Of a DNA stretch of 40,299 nucleotides, positions 7,593 through 18,245 are shown one piece after another (the first letter of the stretch is position 1; each line of letters begins with the position of its first letter). The translations under genes were made by a program, and so were the position numbers. Origin of the DNA: Deinococcus sp045062605 (GTDB lineage: Bacteria > Deinococcota > Deinococci > Deinococcales > Deinococcaceae); contig NZ_JBJGDW010000036.1 of assembly GCF_045062605.1 (NCBI RefSeq), positions 1-40,299 of the forward strand, given 5' to 3'. The notes under the pieces are model-generated. The model saw nothing but the letters and a program-made list of their open reading frames with translations, searched no databases and was not told the DNA's origin.

Positions 7593-7952
7593 TTAGCTTC
7601 CCCGGTAGGTGCTGTAGGACCACGGCGTCATCACCAGCGGAACGTGGTAATGCGCGTCCGGGTTGCCCACCGTGAAGCGCAGCGTCACCACGTCCAGAAA
7701 GGGTGGATCGGTAGCCGCGTCGAAGTCAGAGAAGTAGTCGGCCACATGAAAGGTCAGCTCGTAGGTGCCGCTCTGGAGGCTGCCGCGCTCGATCAGCGGG
7801 GCATCGGTGCGTCCGTCCGCGTTGGTGACGGCCTCGGCGAGCGGCTTGCGCGTCTCACCCTCAACCCGGTGCAACTGGACCGGAATGCCCTGCGCGGGAC
7901 GGCCCCGCGCGGTGTCCAGGACGTGCGTACTCAGTCCGGCGTGTGCGGCCAT
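7593..7952 (-). CDS. hiuH: 5-hydroxyisourate hydrolase
   Basis: A 119-residue transthyretin-like enzyme that hydrolyses 5-hydroxyisourate, the product of uricase, to OHCU. Family marks are the N-terminal LSTHVLDTARGRPAQGIPV, the central FFHV-like block (FHVADYF), HYHVPLVMTPWSYSTY and the diagnostic C-terminal tetrapeptide YRGS. No periplasmic signal, so cytosolic. Its ATG overlaps the uricase stop by one base (TAATG), so translation is coupled. It is the last gene of a three-gene operon whose order is decarboxylase, uricase, hydrolase. A start further upstream is open, but it would run inside uricase and lacks conservation. Confidence 0.93.
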   Translation of the reverse strand: MAAHAGLSTHVLDTARGRPAQGIPVQLHRVEGETRKPLAEAVTNADGRTDAPLIERGSLQSGTYELTFHVADYFSDFDAATDPPFLDVVTLRFTVGNPDAHYHVPLVMTPWSYSTYRGS

Positions 7953-8845
7953 TAAGCGCGCTCGACCCAGCCTTCCATCAGGCCATAGGGTTCGGGATCG
8001 ACGTGCATGATCTCCAGGTTGTTTTCCATATCGAAGCGGCCCAGGTTGTACTGGAGGTGGTGCATGTTGGGCATGCGGAACCAGATGCGCGAGATTTCCG
8101 GGCACAGCGACAGCACGGCCTCGCCCATCAGGTACAGCGTGTTCTGGAGGCTGGGCGAGTAGTGGTCGGTCAGCGTAACTTGGAGCTGTCCAAAGACCTT
8201 GTCCCACACGGCGTCGTAGTCCACGTCATCGGTATTGTACTCCCACTTGGCGGTCACGAAGGTGGCCATCACACGCTCGTGCGTTTCGGGCAGCGTGGTG
8301 AAGCGTTCCTCCAGCAGGTAGTTTTCCCAGCCGCTCTCGGTGGTCTTCAGTACGTACAGCTCGGCAATGCCGGAGGTGACCTTGAACGCCTTGCCGTCCT
8401 CGCTCTCCACGCGCCCGGTGCGCTTGGGCATCTGGCGCACGAAGGAGTGGTCATGGCCCTTACCGCCGACCTGCACGCGGTCCCACAGGTGTTCGGTGAA
8501 TTCCATGAAGCCGCCAGTCACCCTGGGGCCAGTCTTGACGAAGTGTGCGATCAGTTCCTTGCCGAACACTTCGGGGCTGCTCGTGAAGCCTTCCTTGGCC
8601 AGCCCGTACACGGTGTTGCGGACGGTATCGGTGGCAACCAGTTCGGAGTTGTCGCCCTTGCTGTGCGCGGCATCGAAATCGCCGGTCATCGCCACACGCA
8701 CCTGCAATTCACGAATCTCGTGGCGCTTGCCGCCCCGGTTGATCTTCATCAGGTTAATTTCGGCCTTGCCGTAGTTGTTCTCGCCGAGTTTGACTTTCAC
8801 GGTGGCCTTCTTGCCTGCGTTCTTCTGGTCTGTGGTCTGCGTCAT
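7952..8845 (-). CDS. uox: Urate oxidase (uricase)
   Basis: A 297-residue cofactor-free T-fold enzyme that converts urate and O2 to 5-hydroxyisourate and H2O2. Residues aligned by eye to Aspergillus flavus uricase: K27 (YGK, equivalent to K10), T72 (VATD, equivalent to T57), R191 (equivalent to R176), Q234 (equivalent to Q228) and H262 (MPNMHH, equivalent to H256). The substrate site and the Lys-Thr-His triad are therefore complete. The block LYVLKTTESGWENYLLEERF is the usual uricase signature region. It is preceded 14 bp upstream by the decarboxylase gene, with GGGAGG before the ATG, and overlaps hiuH by one base. Peroxide from this reaction would need detoxification; no catalase gene is nearby. 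Confidence 0.96.
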   Translation of the reverse strand: MTQTTDQKNAGKKATVKVKLGENNYGKAEINLMKINRGGKRHEIRELQVRVAMTGDFDAAHSKGDNSELVATDTVRNTVYGLAKEGFTSSPEVFGKELIAHFVKTGPRVTGGFMEFTEHLWDRVQVGGKGHDHSFVRQMPKRTGRVESEDGKAFKVTSGIAELYVLKTTESGWENYLLEERFTTLPETHERVMATFVTAKWEYNTDDVDYDAVWDKVFGQLQVTLTDHYSPSLQNTLYLMGEAVLSLCPEISRIWFRMPNMHHLQYNLGRFDMENNLEIMHVDPEPYGLMEGWVERA

Positions 8846-8859
8846 GTCGCTTCCTCCCC

Positions 8860-9408
8860 TTATTTCCCGTCGCCGCTGGCGATCAGGTCCAGAATGCGGA
8901 GCCGGGCAATCCGGCTGATCTCGTGCAGGGCGGCCTGCCTTTCCTGCTCGGGGGTGTTCGCCAGCCGCCGTCTGGCCCCCTCGAAGATGCTGTCTTTATC
9001 GTTTTCGCGCACGCAGACCACGTAGGGCAATTCAAATTTCTCGTGGTAGGCGTCGTTCAGGCGTCCGAATTCGGCGAACTCGTCGGGCGTCAGGCGGTCC
9101 AGACCCGCCGAAGCCTGCTCGTGGGCGCTCTCGGCGGTCAGCTCTCCGGCCAGCGCCGCCTTGCCCGCCAGGTCCGGGTGGGCGCGGATCAGCTTGAGCT
9201 GCGCGGCCTCGGAATCGGCATGCACGGCGTCCTTGAAGGCGTCGGCCACCTCTTCAACATTCTGAAACGGGCGCTGGGCGGCAGCGGCCTGGGCGTACTG
9301 CGGCGAGTACTCCAGCACCCCGGCGAAGTAGTCGGTAAAGGCGTCGGCGCTCAGCGCGTTCACGGCTTCAAGGCTCAGCGGGGCGGTGTGGGCAGGACTT
9401 TGCGTCAA
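8860..9408 (-). CDS. uraD: OHCU decarboxylase
   Basis: A 182-residue helical enzyme that decarboxylates 2-oxo-4-hydroxy-4-carboxy-5-ureidoimidazoline to S-allantoin, the third step after uricase and HIU hydrolase. The family pattern is present: RAHPDLAGKAALAGELT, the SAHEQASAGLDRLTPDEF block and LNDAYHEKFELPYVVCVREN. H76 in RAHPDL is the expected catalytic histidine. It starts with TTG at 9408, 6 nt after GGAGG; no ATG fits as well. As first gene of the operon it receives the promoter near the dyad at 9440-9458. Allantoin-degrading genes are not in this window. Confidence 0.93.
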   Translation of the reverse strand: MTQSPAHTAPLSLEAVNALSADAFTDYFAGVLEYSPQYAQAAAAQRPFQNVEEVADAFKDAVHADSEAAQLKLIRAHPDLAGKAALAGELTAESAHEQASAGLDRLTPDEFAEFGRLNDAYHEKFELPYVVCVRENDKDSIFEGARRRLANTPEQERQAALHEISRIARLRILDLIASGDGK

Positions 9409-9439
9409 GAGATTCCTCCGGCGGGTGGGGCGGCAAAAC

Positions 9440-9458
9440 TACTTAGATGGCTAACTAA
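9440..9458. promoter_or_regulatory. HucR/MarR-like operator upstream of the urate operon
   Basis: TACTTAG-ATGG-CTAACTAA is an imperfect dyad in which six of seven half-site positions match. It is AT-rich in a GC-rich context and lies 32 bp upstream of uraD. It resembles, from memory, the operator that urate-responsive HucR uses at the D. radiodurans uricase promoter. No hucR gene is adjacent here. The rest of the 9409-9710 gap shows no gene; its dnaJ-proximal end has only weak promoter-like AT-rich bases (TTAACCTATAG near 9630-9640). Confidence 0.6.
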
Positions 9459-9710
9459 TTGGACCTCTGCATGTTACGGATTCATGACCGGGGTGTCAAG
9501 CCGGGAATTTTTGGACCCGGTGTAGGCTGGCCTTGCCGTGACGCTCGAAAGTGGTGGCGAACACCGACGCTCGTCCCCTGCTGCATTACTGAGACTGCGC
9601 CGCGCCTACTTTTCCTGAGTGTGGTCATGTTAACCTATAGGGCGGAGGCCCGGCACCTCAGAGTCAGTGATGACGCCCCAAGATGAAGGCTGCCCGGCGG
9701 AATACGACAC

Positions 9711-10832
<1,122 letters not shown>

Positions 10833-10849
10833 GCCAGGAATTTTCTTGC

Positions 10850-10887
10850 AGTGGACTCCGAGCCTTAGCCTGGAGTCCACTCTTTTT
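10850..10887 (+). terminator. Rho-independent terminator of dnaJ
   Basis: The 10-bp perfect stem AGTGGACTCC (10850-10859) and GGAGTCCACT (10872-10881) closes a 12-nt loop and is followed by CTTTTTGG. Confidence 0.88.
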
Positions 10888-10981
10888 GGTCAAGTTCTGG
10901 TGAGAGGGGAGGTCACATCGCCGTCAGTCGGGCGGGTCAAGATGATGTTCGACACGCCCCGGCGTGAATTCTGGAGACGAT

Positions 10982-11755
10982 ATGAAACGAAGCCTTTTGA
11001 CCCGCTGTATGACCCTCTGCGCCGCCCTGACCCTGACCACCGCCTCTGCCGCGCAGATCGCCGACGGCACCTGGACGCTGAGCCGCCTGAGCGACGCTGC
11101 GGGCACCGTGACCACGGGCGGCCTGGAAGCGACCACGCTGAAGCTGCTGGGCACCAGCATTTCCACCGCCGAGGGCACGCAGGTTTCCGGGTCTGCCGGG
11201 TGCAATGTCTTTAGCACCTCCGGCATATTCGGAAACAATCTTCAGATGGGCGGCACCCTCAAACTCGGCCCGATTGCGGCCACGCGCAAGCTGTGCGCCG
11301 AGGCGCAGATGACCCTGGAACGGCGCTACCTGAACGTGCTGGCCCAGGCCCGCGCCTTCGTGCGGGTGGGCGATACATTGATTCTGACCTCTGGCACATC
11401 AAAGGCGGTGTTTACGTTGGGAAGCGAGATGGAAAAAAGGCTGCGTGCCACCTGGCGGCTGGTGGGCGGGCAGGGCAACGAACCTCTGACCCTGGCCTTC
11501 GGTGAAGGCGGGCGCGTGAGCGGCACCACGGGCTGTAACAACCTGATGGGCCAGTATGACGTCATGGACGGCGGGCTGACCTTCGGGCCACTGGGCGTGA
11601 CCCGCCGCGCCTGCACCGATCCCGCGCTGGCACAGCAGGAGCAGACCTTCCTGAAAGACCTGTCCGAAGTGACGGGGTATGAAGTCGCTGGCTCGATGCT
11701 CAAGCTGACCACCAGTTCCGGCAAGGTGCTGGAGCTGGCGCGTCCGGTGAACTGA
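10982..11755 (+). CDS. Secreted protein with two META domains (HslJ-like)
   Basis: A 257-residue exported protein. The N-terminus MKRSLLTR followed by a hydrophobic stretch and ASAAQ is a Sec signal peptide cut near residue 24. Two META/HslJ domains follow: about 26-140 with VSGSAGCNVFSG-type and ATRKLCAEAQ motifs, and about 145-250 with VSGTTGCNNLMGQYDV and GVTRRACTDPALAQQEQTF. The paired Cys residues in GCN and the R-x-x-C block are typical and may form disulphides. META domains are linked to heat-shock and envelope stress; a direct function is unknown. The start is the ATG at 10982 with GGAG upstream; an in-frame GTG at 10964 is less likely. Confidence 0.8.
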   Translation: MKRSLLTRCMTLCAALTLTTASAAQIADGTWTLSRLSDAAGTVTTGGLEATTLKLLGTSISTAEGTQVSGSAGCNVFSTSGIFGNNLQMGGTLKLGPIAATRKLCAEAQMTLERRYLNVLAQARAFVRVGDTLILTSGTSKAVFTLGSEMEKRLRATWRLVGGQGNEPLTLAFGEGGRVSGTTGCNNLMGQYDVMDGGLTFGPLGVTRRACTDPALAQQEQTFLKDLSEVTGYEVAGSMLKLTTSSGKVLELARPVN

Positions 11756-11862
11756 AACTAGAAAACTGAGGCGGGGCAGACGGTGGGCGTTCTATGCTGG
11801 CGGGAGAATCAAATCCCGTTCCAGCACCGCGTCCACCGCCCTTTGTTCAGGAGGCCCACCCC

Positions 11863-13458
11863 ATGTCCCGTCCATTCCGAATACTTGCTCTGTTTGCCCT
11901 CGCCTCGCTGAGCCTGGCCCATGCCCAGCAACCCGTCACCGTACAGACCGAGGGGGGAGCTGTCGTCGGTCAACAGTCTTCAGTTCGTACCTTTCTGGGC
12001 ATTCCCTACGCTGCGCCGCCCGTGGGCGAGTTGCGCTGGAAGCCGCCGCAGCCTGCCGCCGCCTGGAACACGCCGCGCGACGCGAGCAAGTTTGGCGGCA
12101 AATGTCCGCAAAAAGTCATTGCGCTGTTCGCCCTGCCCGGAGAAACGCCGGGGGACATCCAGGGGCAGGAAGACTGCCTGTACCTGAACGTGTACGCGCC
12201 GAAGGGGTCCACCTCCGCCAGCAACCTCCCCGTGATGGTCTGGATTCACGGCGGGTCATACATTACCGGATCGAGCGACAGCTACGACGGCACCGTGCTG
12301 GCCGAGAAAAACAACATGCTGGTGGTCACGCTCAACTACCGTCTGGGTGCGCTGGGCTGGCTCTCGCTGCCCGCGCTGGGAACCGAGGACGGTGGCGGCC
12401 AGTCTGGCAACTACGGCCTGATGGATCAGCAGGCGGCGCTGAAATGGGTCAAAACCAATATTGCGGCTTTTGGAGGCGATCCCGCCAAAGTCACCATTGC
12501 CGGGGAGTCGGCGGGCGGCATGAGCAACTGCGCGCATCTGGCCTCGCCGCAGTCCGCCGGACTGTTCCGGGGCGCGATCATTCAGAGCGGGCTGTGTACC
12601 AGCCCCGGCAATAGCGTCACCCTGGCCGACGCGCAGAACCGCAACCAGAAGTACGCCTCGAATCTGGGCTGCAAGACCGACGATCTGGCCTGCCTGCGCG
12701 CCACGCCTGTAGACAGACTGCTCTCCACTAAAGTCCCTGGCCTGCGTCCGGCAGCCAATCTGGTGTGGTCCCCGGTGTACGCTTCGAAGCTCCTGCCGCT
12801 GACCCTGCGTGACGCCTTTACCACTGGGCAGTTTAACCGGGTGCCCGTCATGAACGGCACCAACCACGATGAGGGGCGGCTGTTCGTCTCGGTGGCCTCG
12901 CCGGACGGCAAGCCGATCAGTCCGGTGGTGTACTGGGGCGGCACAGGACTCACCGTGGGGGCTGCAAACACAGTCAAGGTCTTAAACCAGTACCCGTACC
13001 GCAACTTCGGCACGCCCGCGCTGGCCTTTGCCACCATGTTCACCGACGCGGTGTTCAGTTGCCCGGCGCTGCGGGTGGACGCGGCGCTGTCTAAATACGT
13101 GCCCGTCTACGCCTTCGAGTTCAACGATCCGAACGCCGTCACCATCGTCAAGACCCCTGTGGATTTGCCGAGTTTGGGCGCGCACCACTCCAGCGGGCTG
13201 GCCTACGCCTTCCAGAGCAAGGTGGACGGTCTGGCCGACTTCGCCGATTTCACCCTCGCCCAGCGCCAGCTCTCGGACGCCTTCAGCGCGGCGTGGGTAT
13301 CGTTTATCAAAACTGGGAAACCTGCGTCGGCGGACTGGAAGACGTTTGATCCGGCCCAGAACAATGTGCAGGTCTTCAGGCCGGAGGGCGTGCAGCCCAG
13401 CATCCTGTTTTCCAATGACCACCGTTGCAACTTCTGGCTGCCGCTGGACTTGAAGTAG
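11863..13458 (+). CDS. Secreted type-B carboxylesterase
   Basis: A 531-residue alpha/beta-hydrolase of the cholinesterase/para-nitrobenzyl esterase family (COesterase). The signal peptide is MSRPFRILALFALASLSLAHAQ, so it acts outside the cytoplasm. The catalytic triad is S216 in GESAGG, E337 in NHDEGRL and H441/H442 in GAHHSSGLAYAF; the oxyanion loop HGGS is at 129-132. The early GQQSSVRTFLGIPYAAPPVGELRW block is the family N-terminal signature. Several cysteines (81, 105, 223, 248, 270, 277) suggest disulphides, as expected for export. AGGAGG lies 9 nt before the ATG; an open frame 23 codons upstream is not used. Natural ester substrate unknown. Confidence 0.92.
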   Translation: MSRPFRILALFALASLSLAHAQQPVTVQTEGGAVVGQQSSVRTFLGIPYAAPPVGELRWKPPQPAAAWNTPRDASKFGGKCPQKVIALFALPGETPGDIQGQEDCLYLNVYAPKGSTSASNLPVMVWIHGGSYITGSSDSYDGTVLAEKNNMLVVTLNYRLGALGWLSLPALGTEDGGGQSGNYGLMDQQAALKWVKTNIAAFGGDPAKVTIAGESAGGMSNCAHLASPQSAGLFRGAIIQSGLCTSPGNSVTLADAQNRNQKYASNLGCKTDDLACLRATPVDRLLSTKVPGLRPAANLVWSPVYASKLLPLTLRDAFTTGQFNRVPVMNGTNHDEGRLFVSVASPDGKPISPVVYWGGTGLTVGAANTVKVLNQYPYRNFGTPALAFATMFTDAVFSCPALRVDAALSKYVPVYAFEFNDPNAVTIVKTPVDLPSLGAHHSSGLAYAFQSKVDGLADFADFTLAQRQLSDAFSAAWVSFIKTGKPASADWKTFDPAQNNVQVFRPEGVQPSILFSNDHRCNFWLPLDLK

Positions 13459-13513
13459 GGGAAGTTCTCCCCGTCCTCCTCTCCTCGACACAGCCTGATG
13501 GGAGCGTACTTTT

Positions 13514-15019
<1,506 letters not shown>

Positions 15020-15120
15020 GGGGAAGGCTCCTTCGGAAACGGGGGAGAGGGGAAAGGGCGTTCCTGGCAGTCTAGCCAGGAAACTGGGAGTGAGGGTGAC
15101 ATGGGGCGTTCAGGCTGAGG

Positions 15121-15738
15121 CTAGGGCCGCACCAGATCGCGGCGCACCGCGCCTTCCAGCAACAGGTTCAGCGCCAAGCGCATTTCTTCCTGCAAGGGGC
15201 GCTCGGTGCCGTAGGCGCTCCAGCGCAAGGCCACCATCAGGTAGGTGTCCGCGATCAGATTGCTGATGCGCTGCAAACTGAGGTCCGTCCTCATCTGCCC
15301 ACTCTGATGCAGTGGGCGCAGGATCAGCTCAATCACCTTGCTCAGCGGCAGCGCCTGATACGCGGTGCGGGCACGTTCGGGGTTGGGATTCATCACCTCG
15401 TAGGCCAGCGGGGGAAACAGATCGCGCTCGCGGGCGTTTTCCTCAGCCAATGCGTCCCAGATCTCGTACAGCACGGCCAGCGGCGGGATGCCCTGGGCCA
15501 GACGGGATTCGGCCTGATCGCGCAGGCGCTCCATGACCTCAGAGCCGTAATCGAGCAGCACGGCTTCCTTGTACGGGTAATAGTTGAAGAAGGTGCCGCG
15601 CGAGACGTTGCTGGCCTTGGCGATGTCGGTGGCCGTGGTGGTCTGGAAACCGCCACGCTTGAACAGCTCGATGGCGACACTGTAAATGCGGGCGCGTCGG
15701 CGCTCCTTCTGACGTTCACGCAGCGAGGAAGAATCCAT
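15121..15738 (-). CDS. TetR/AcrR family transcriptional regulator
   Basis: A 205-residue one-component regulator. The N-terminal helix-turn-helix (about 12-60) has the family pattern RIYSVAIELFKRGGFQTTT, then ATDIAKASNVSRGTFFNYYPYKEAVL. The C-terminal ligand domain (65-205) is helical and not assignable to a known effector group. It lies 101 bp upstream of the 2PGK-like gene on the same strand. Its own upstream region (15739-15795) has two copies of TTTAGAC on the minus strand 22 bp apart, which could be an autoregulatory site. The ATG has no clear ribosome-binding site. Its target genes are unknown. Confidence 0.85.
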   Translation of the reverse strand: MDSSSLRERQKERRRARIYSVAIELFKRGGFQTTTATDIAKASNVSRGTFFNYYPYKEAVLLDYGSEVMERLRDQAESRLAQGIPPLAVLYEIWDALAEENARERDLFPPLAYEVMNPNPERARTAYQALPLSKVIELILRPLHQSGQMRTDLSLQRISNLIADTYLMVALRWSAYGTERPLQEEMRLALNLLLEGAVRRDLVRP

Positions 15739-15894
15739 AGGGGTAACACAAGATATAGCGCGTCTGGTCTAAAATTGCACTCCGTCTAAATTAGGGAAGA
15801 CCCAAGGCCGAGTGGTCAAACTGGGCGGGAGGGGGAGTTCTGGCCGTTGCCAGGTGAGTTGTGCCGCTGGCTGGAAGGCGAACTCCTCTTCTGT

Positions 15895-16038
15895 GGACTC
15901 ATAGAGCTGCTCGGCAGAGCTGTACCAGTGAGAAGGGAGCCAGGAAGCGCAAAAGACCGTCCAGAGCAGGCATTTCCTTGCCTCCTTTCTAAGAGGAGGT
16001 GGCCCGAAGGGCCGGACTCACAGAGCTGCGAAGCAGAG
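15895..16038 (+). repeat. Direct repeats and hairpin cluster in a 395-bp gene-free gap
   Basis: A 25-nt motif beginning GGACTCA and ending GCAGAG occurs at 15895-15919 and 16014-16038 with 21 of 25 bases identical. Each copy contains a CTGC-NNN-GCAG mini-hairpin. Just before the second copy lie two more hairpins: CCTCCTTTCTAAGAGGAGG (15981-15999) and GGCCC-GAA-GGGCC (16001-16013). The layout is like dispersed GGAGGTG...GAA...CGG repeats seen in many genomes. The rest of the 15739-16133 gap holds the TetR upstream region and the ppgK promoter; I see no gene. Confidence 0.6.
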
Positions 16039-16120
16039 GGGTTAAACCGTGTCAGCCACCCCCGAAACCAGACATCGCCTTTGTCCTCCTTCGTCGCCCA
16101 CTCTCGTCCCCAACTTCGCT

Positions 16121-16126
16121 TAGGCT
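16121..16126 (+). promoter_or_regulatory. -10 box for ppgK
   Basis: TAGGCT, then GTAAGCC, then the ATG at 16134. No purine-rich ribosome-binding site lies in the preceding 20 nt, so the transcript is probably leaderless. Confidence 0.55.
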
Positions 16127-16133
16127 GTAAGCC

Positions 16134-16973
16134 ATGAGCGTGATTCTGGGCATCGATATCGGCGGCAGTGGCATTAAAGGCGCACCCGTGGACACCGCCA
16201 CTGGCAAGCTGCTGGAAGAACGGCACCGCATCCCCACCCCCGAGGGCGCGCACCCGGACGCGGTGAAAGATGTGGTGGCTGAGCTGGCAAAGCACTTCGG
16301 CATAGATGGCCCCATCGGCGTGACCTTCCCCGGCATCGTGCAGCATGGCGTAACCCTGAGTGCGGCGAATGTGGACAAGGACTGGATCGGGCTGGACGCT
16401 GACGCGCTGTTTACCAAAGCCACCGGGCAGGAAGTTCACCTAATCAATGACGCTGACGCCGCCGGGCTAGCCGAGGCCCGCTTTGGTGCGGGTGCGGGAG
16501 TGGACGGCGTGGTGCTGGTGCTGACCTTTGGCACCGGCATCGGCAGCGCCCTGATTCACAACGGCGTGCTGGTCCCCAACACTGAACTGGGCCACCTGTG
16601 GCTGCGCGACAAGGAGGCCGAGGGCTGGGCCTCTGACCGTGCCCGTGAGCGCGACGATCTGAACTGGAAACAGTGGAGCAAGCGTGTCAGCACCTACCTG
16701 CAACACCTGGAACTCCTCTTTAGCCCGGACCTGTTTGTTATCGGCGGCGGCGTGAGCAAGAAGGCCGACAAGTGGCAGGATCACATCAAGCTGGAGCGCA
16801 GCAAACTGGTGCCCGCCCAACTGCTCAACGACGCCGGAATTGTCGGCGCAGCCATGATGGCGCAGGGGGATGGCGGGCAGGAGAAGGGTAGCGAAGAGAA
16901 GAAGCCCACTGCCTCCAGAGCTGCTCCAAAGGCCACGCCGAAAACTGCGAGTAAGGTGGATAAGAAAAAATAA
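16134..16973 (+). CDS. ppgK: Polyphosphate glucokinase (ROK family)
   Basis: A 279-residue cytosolic kinase that phosphorylates glucose to glucose 6-phosphate, using polyphosphate and often ATP. The ROK fold is clear: phosphate-1 motif GIDIGGSGIKG (6-16), catalytic aspartate in LINDADAAG, phosphate-2 LTFGTGIGSAL, then PNTELGHLWL. The block ERDDLNWKQWSKRVSTYLQHL followed by SPDLFVIGGGVSKKADKW is specific to polyphosphate glucokinases rather than ATP-only glucokinases. The last 35 residues are a Lys/Ala/Thr-rich low-complexity tail beyond the normal C-terminus, possibly a polyphosphate- or nucleic-acid-binding extension. Polyphosphate is abundant in Deinococcus, which fits this enzyme. Confidence 0.92.
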   Translation: MSVILGIDIGGSGIKGAPVDTATGKLLEERHRIPTPEGAHPDAVKDVVAELAKHFGIDGPIGVTFPGIVQHGVTLSAANVDKDWIGLDADALFTKATGQEVHLINDADAAGLAEARFGAGAGVDGVVLVLTFGTGIGSALIHNGVLVPNTELGHLWLRDKEAEGWASDRARERDDLNWKQWSKRVSTYLQHLELLFSPDLFVIGGGVSKKADKWQDHIKLERSKLVPAQLLNDAGIVGAAMMAQGDGGQEKGSEEKKPTASRAAPKATPKTASKVDKKK

Positions 16974-17054
16974 GGGGTGCTGGGAGCTGGTGCCCTGGCG
17001 ACTCATCTCGATTCTGCGGCTCTGCGAGGGGTGAAAAAACGCCAGCTTCCCTAC

Positions 17055-17060
17055 TAACAT
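17055..17060 (+). promoter_or_regulatory. -10 box for the amidohydrolase
   Basis: TAACAT, 6 nt before the ATG at 17067. GTGAAA, 18 nt further upstream, is a weak -35 candidate. The position argues against the in-frame ATG at 17094. Confidence 0.5.
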
Positions 17061-17066
17061 GCCCAC

Positions 17067-18245
17067 ATGACTGACCCCACGCCCGAATCTTTCATGCCAC
17101 GCCTGCTGATTTGCGATGTCCTGTACACCGGCATGGGCGGCGGTCACGCGCCGGGCGGCGTCGTGGTGGTGGGCGGCACGGTGGCGGCCACGGGCGATCC
17201 GGCACAGCTCCGCGCCCAGTATCCGCAGGCACGGGTGGAGGAAGTCGGCGGCATCATTGCCCCACCGCCTGTCAACGCGCACACGCATCTGGACATGAGC
17301 GCCTACGAATTTCAGGCGCTACCGTATTTCCGCTGGCTGCCTGAAGTCGTGATTGCCCAGCGCGAGCAGCGCGGCGTGGTGGGCGCGCTGGCGGGGGCCG
17401 ACGAACTCTCGCGGCTGGGTGTGGGCGGCGTGGGCGACATCGTGTGGTCTTCGGAGGTGATGGACGCCCTATTGGCACGGGAAAACCTGCGCGGCGTGCT
17501 GTATTTCGAGGTCCTGAATACCTTTCCTGGTAAGGCCGACGAGGTCTTCGCCGGAATGCGACAGCGGGTGGAGGCGTGGCGCAAGCTGGAGCGCCCCGGC
17601 GGCCCCCGCATCGGCCTGTCGCCGCACACGCCTTACACGGTCAGCCACCGCCTGATGAAACTGGTCTGCGACTACGCGGCGGGCGAGGGCCTGCCCCTCC
17701 AGATTCATGTGGCCGAGCATCCCAGTGAACCCGAGCTGTTTGCCACGGGCGCGGGACCACTGTGGGACAACCGCCTGCTGCCGTTCTGGCCTGAAACCTT
17801 TGCCGAGGTTATTGGCCGCACGCCAGAGCCGGAGCTGACCCCGGTGCGCTATCTGGACGAACTGGGCGTGCTGGCCGCAAAGCCGACGCTGATTCACATG
17901 GTCAACGTCACCCCCGACGACATCGCGCGGGTGGCGCGGGCCGGTTGCGCGGTGGTCAGTTGCCCACGCAGCAACCATCATCTGGAATGCGGCACCTTTC
18001 CGTGGACCGCCTTCGCCGCCGCCGGGGTGGAAATCGCGCTGGGTACGGATTCCGTCGCCAGCGGCGAGAGTCTGGATGTGCGCGAGGACGTGGCCTTTGC
18101 CCGGAATCTCTACCCAAAGCTCGATCCACGTCTGCTGGTGCGCGCCGCTGTCAAGGGGGGCGGGCGCGTGGTGGGCCTGCCCGCACCATTTATCCGACGC
18201 GGGGAGGCATGGTCAGATGAATATGTCTGGAGTCGGCGCGATTAG
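17067..18245 (+). CDS. Amidohydrolase, probable 6-aminodeoxyfutalosine deaminase
   Basis: A 392-residue metal-dependent deaminase of the cog0402 amidohydrolase family. Visible ligands are the HxH pair in NAHTHLDMS, the histidine of QIHVAEHPSE, the histidine of LIHMVNV and the aspartate of LGTDSVAS, with ADE-type CPRSNHHLE upstream. Dr0824 of D. radiodurans, a cog0402 protein, deaminates aminodeoxyfutalosine in menaquinone biosynthesis; I infer the same role here from family, genus and length, though a related adenosine/MTA deaminase or guanine deaminase is possible. No other mqn gene is nearby. The stop overlaps the convergent lipoprotein stop by 4 nt. Confidence 0.72.
   Translation: MTDPTPESFMPRLLICDVLYTGMGGGHAPGGVVVVGGTVAATGDPAQLRAQYPQARVEEVGGIIAPPPVNAHTHLDMSAYEFQALPYFRWLPEVVIAQREQRGVVGALAGADELSRLGVGGVGDIVWSSEVMDALLARENLRGVLYFEVLNTFPGKADEVFAGMRQRVEAWRKLERPGGPRIGLSPHTPYTVSHRLMKLVCDYAAGEGLPLQIHVAEHPSEPELFATGAGPLWDNRLLPFWPETFAEVIGRTPEPELTPVRYLDELGVLAAKPTLIHMVNVTPDDIARVARAGCAVVSCPRSNHHLECGTFPWTAFAAAGVEIALGTDSVASGESLDVREDVAFARNLYPKLDPRLLVRAAVKGGGRVVGLPAPFIRRGEAWSDEYVWSRRD

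Noticed and set aside
9459..9710. Short frames in the gap before dnaJ that could be a remnant of hucR
   Set aside because: The translations show no MarR winged-helix pattern and the gap is too short for the gene; only the operator-like dyad is supported.
18044..18054. TACGGATTCCG, the core of the edge motif, inside the amidohydrolase gene
   Set aside because: Only 11 bases match, they encode the metal-binding GTDSVAS segment, and the rest of the 29-nt motif is absent; taken as chance.
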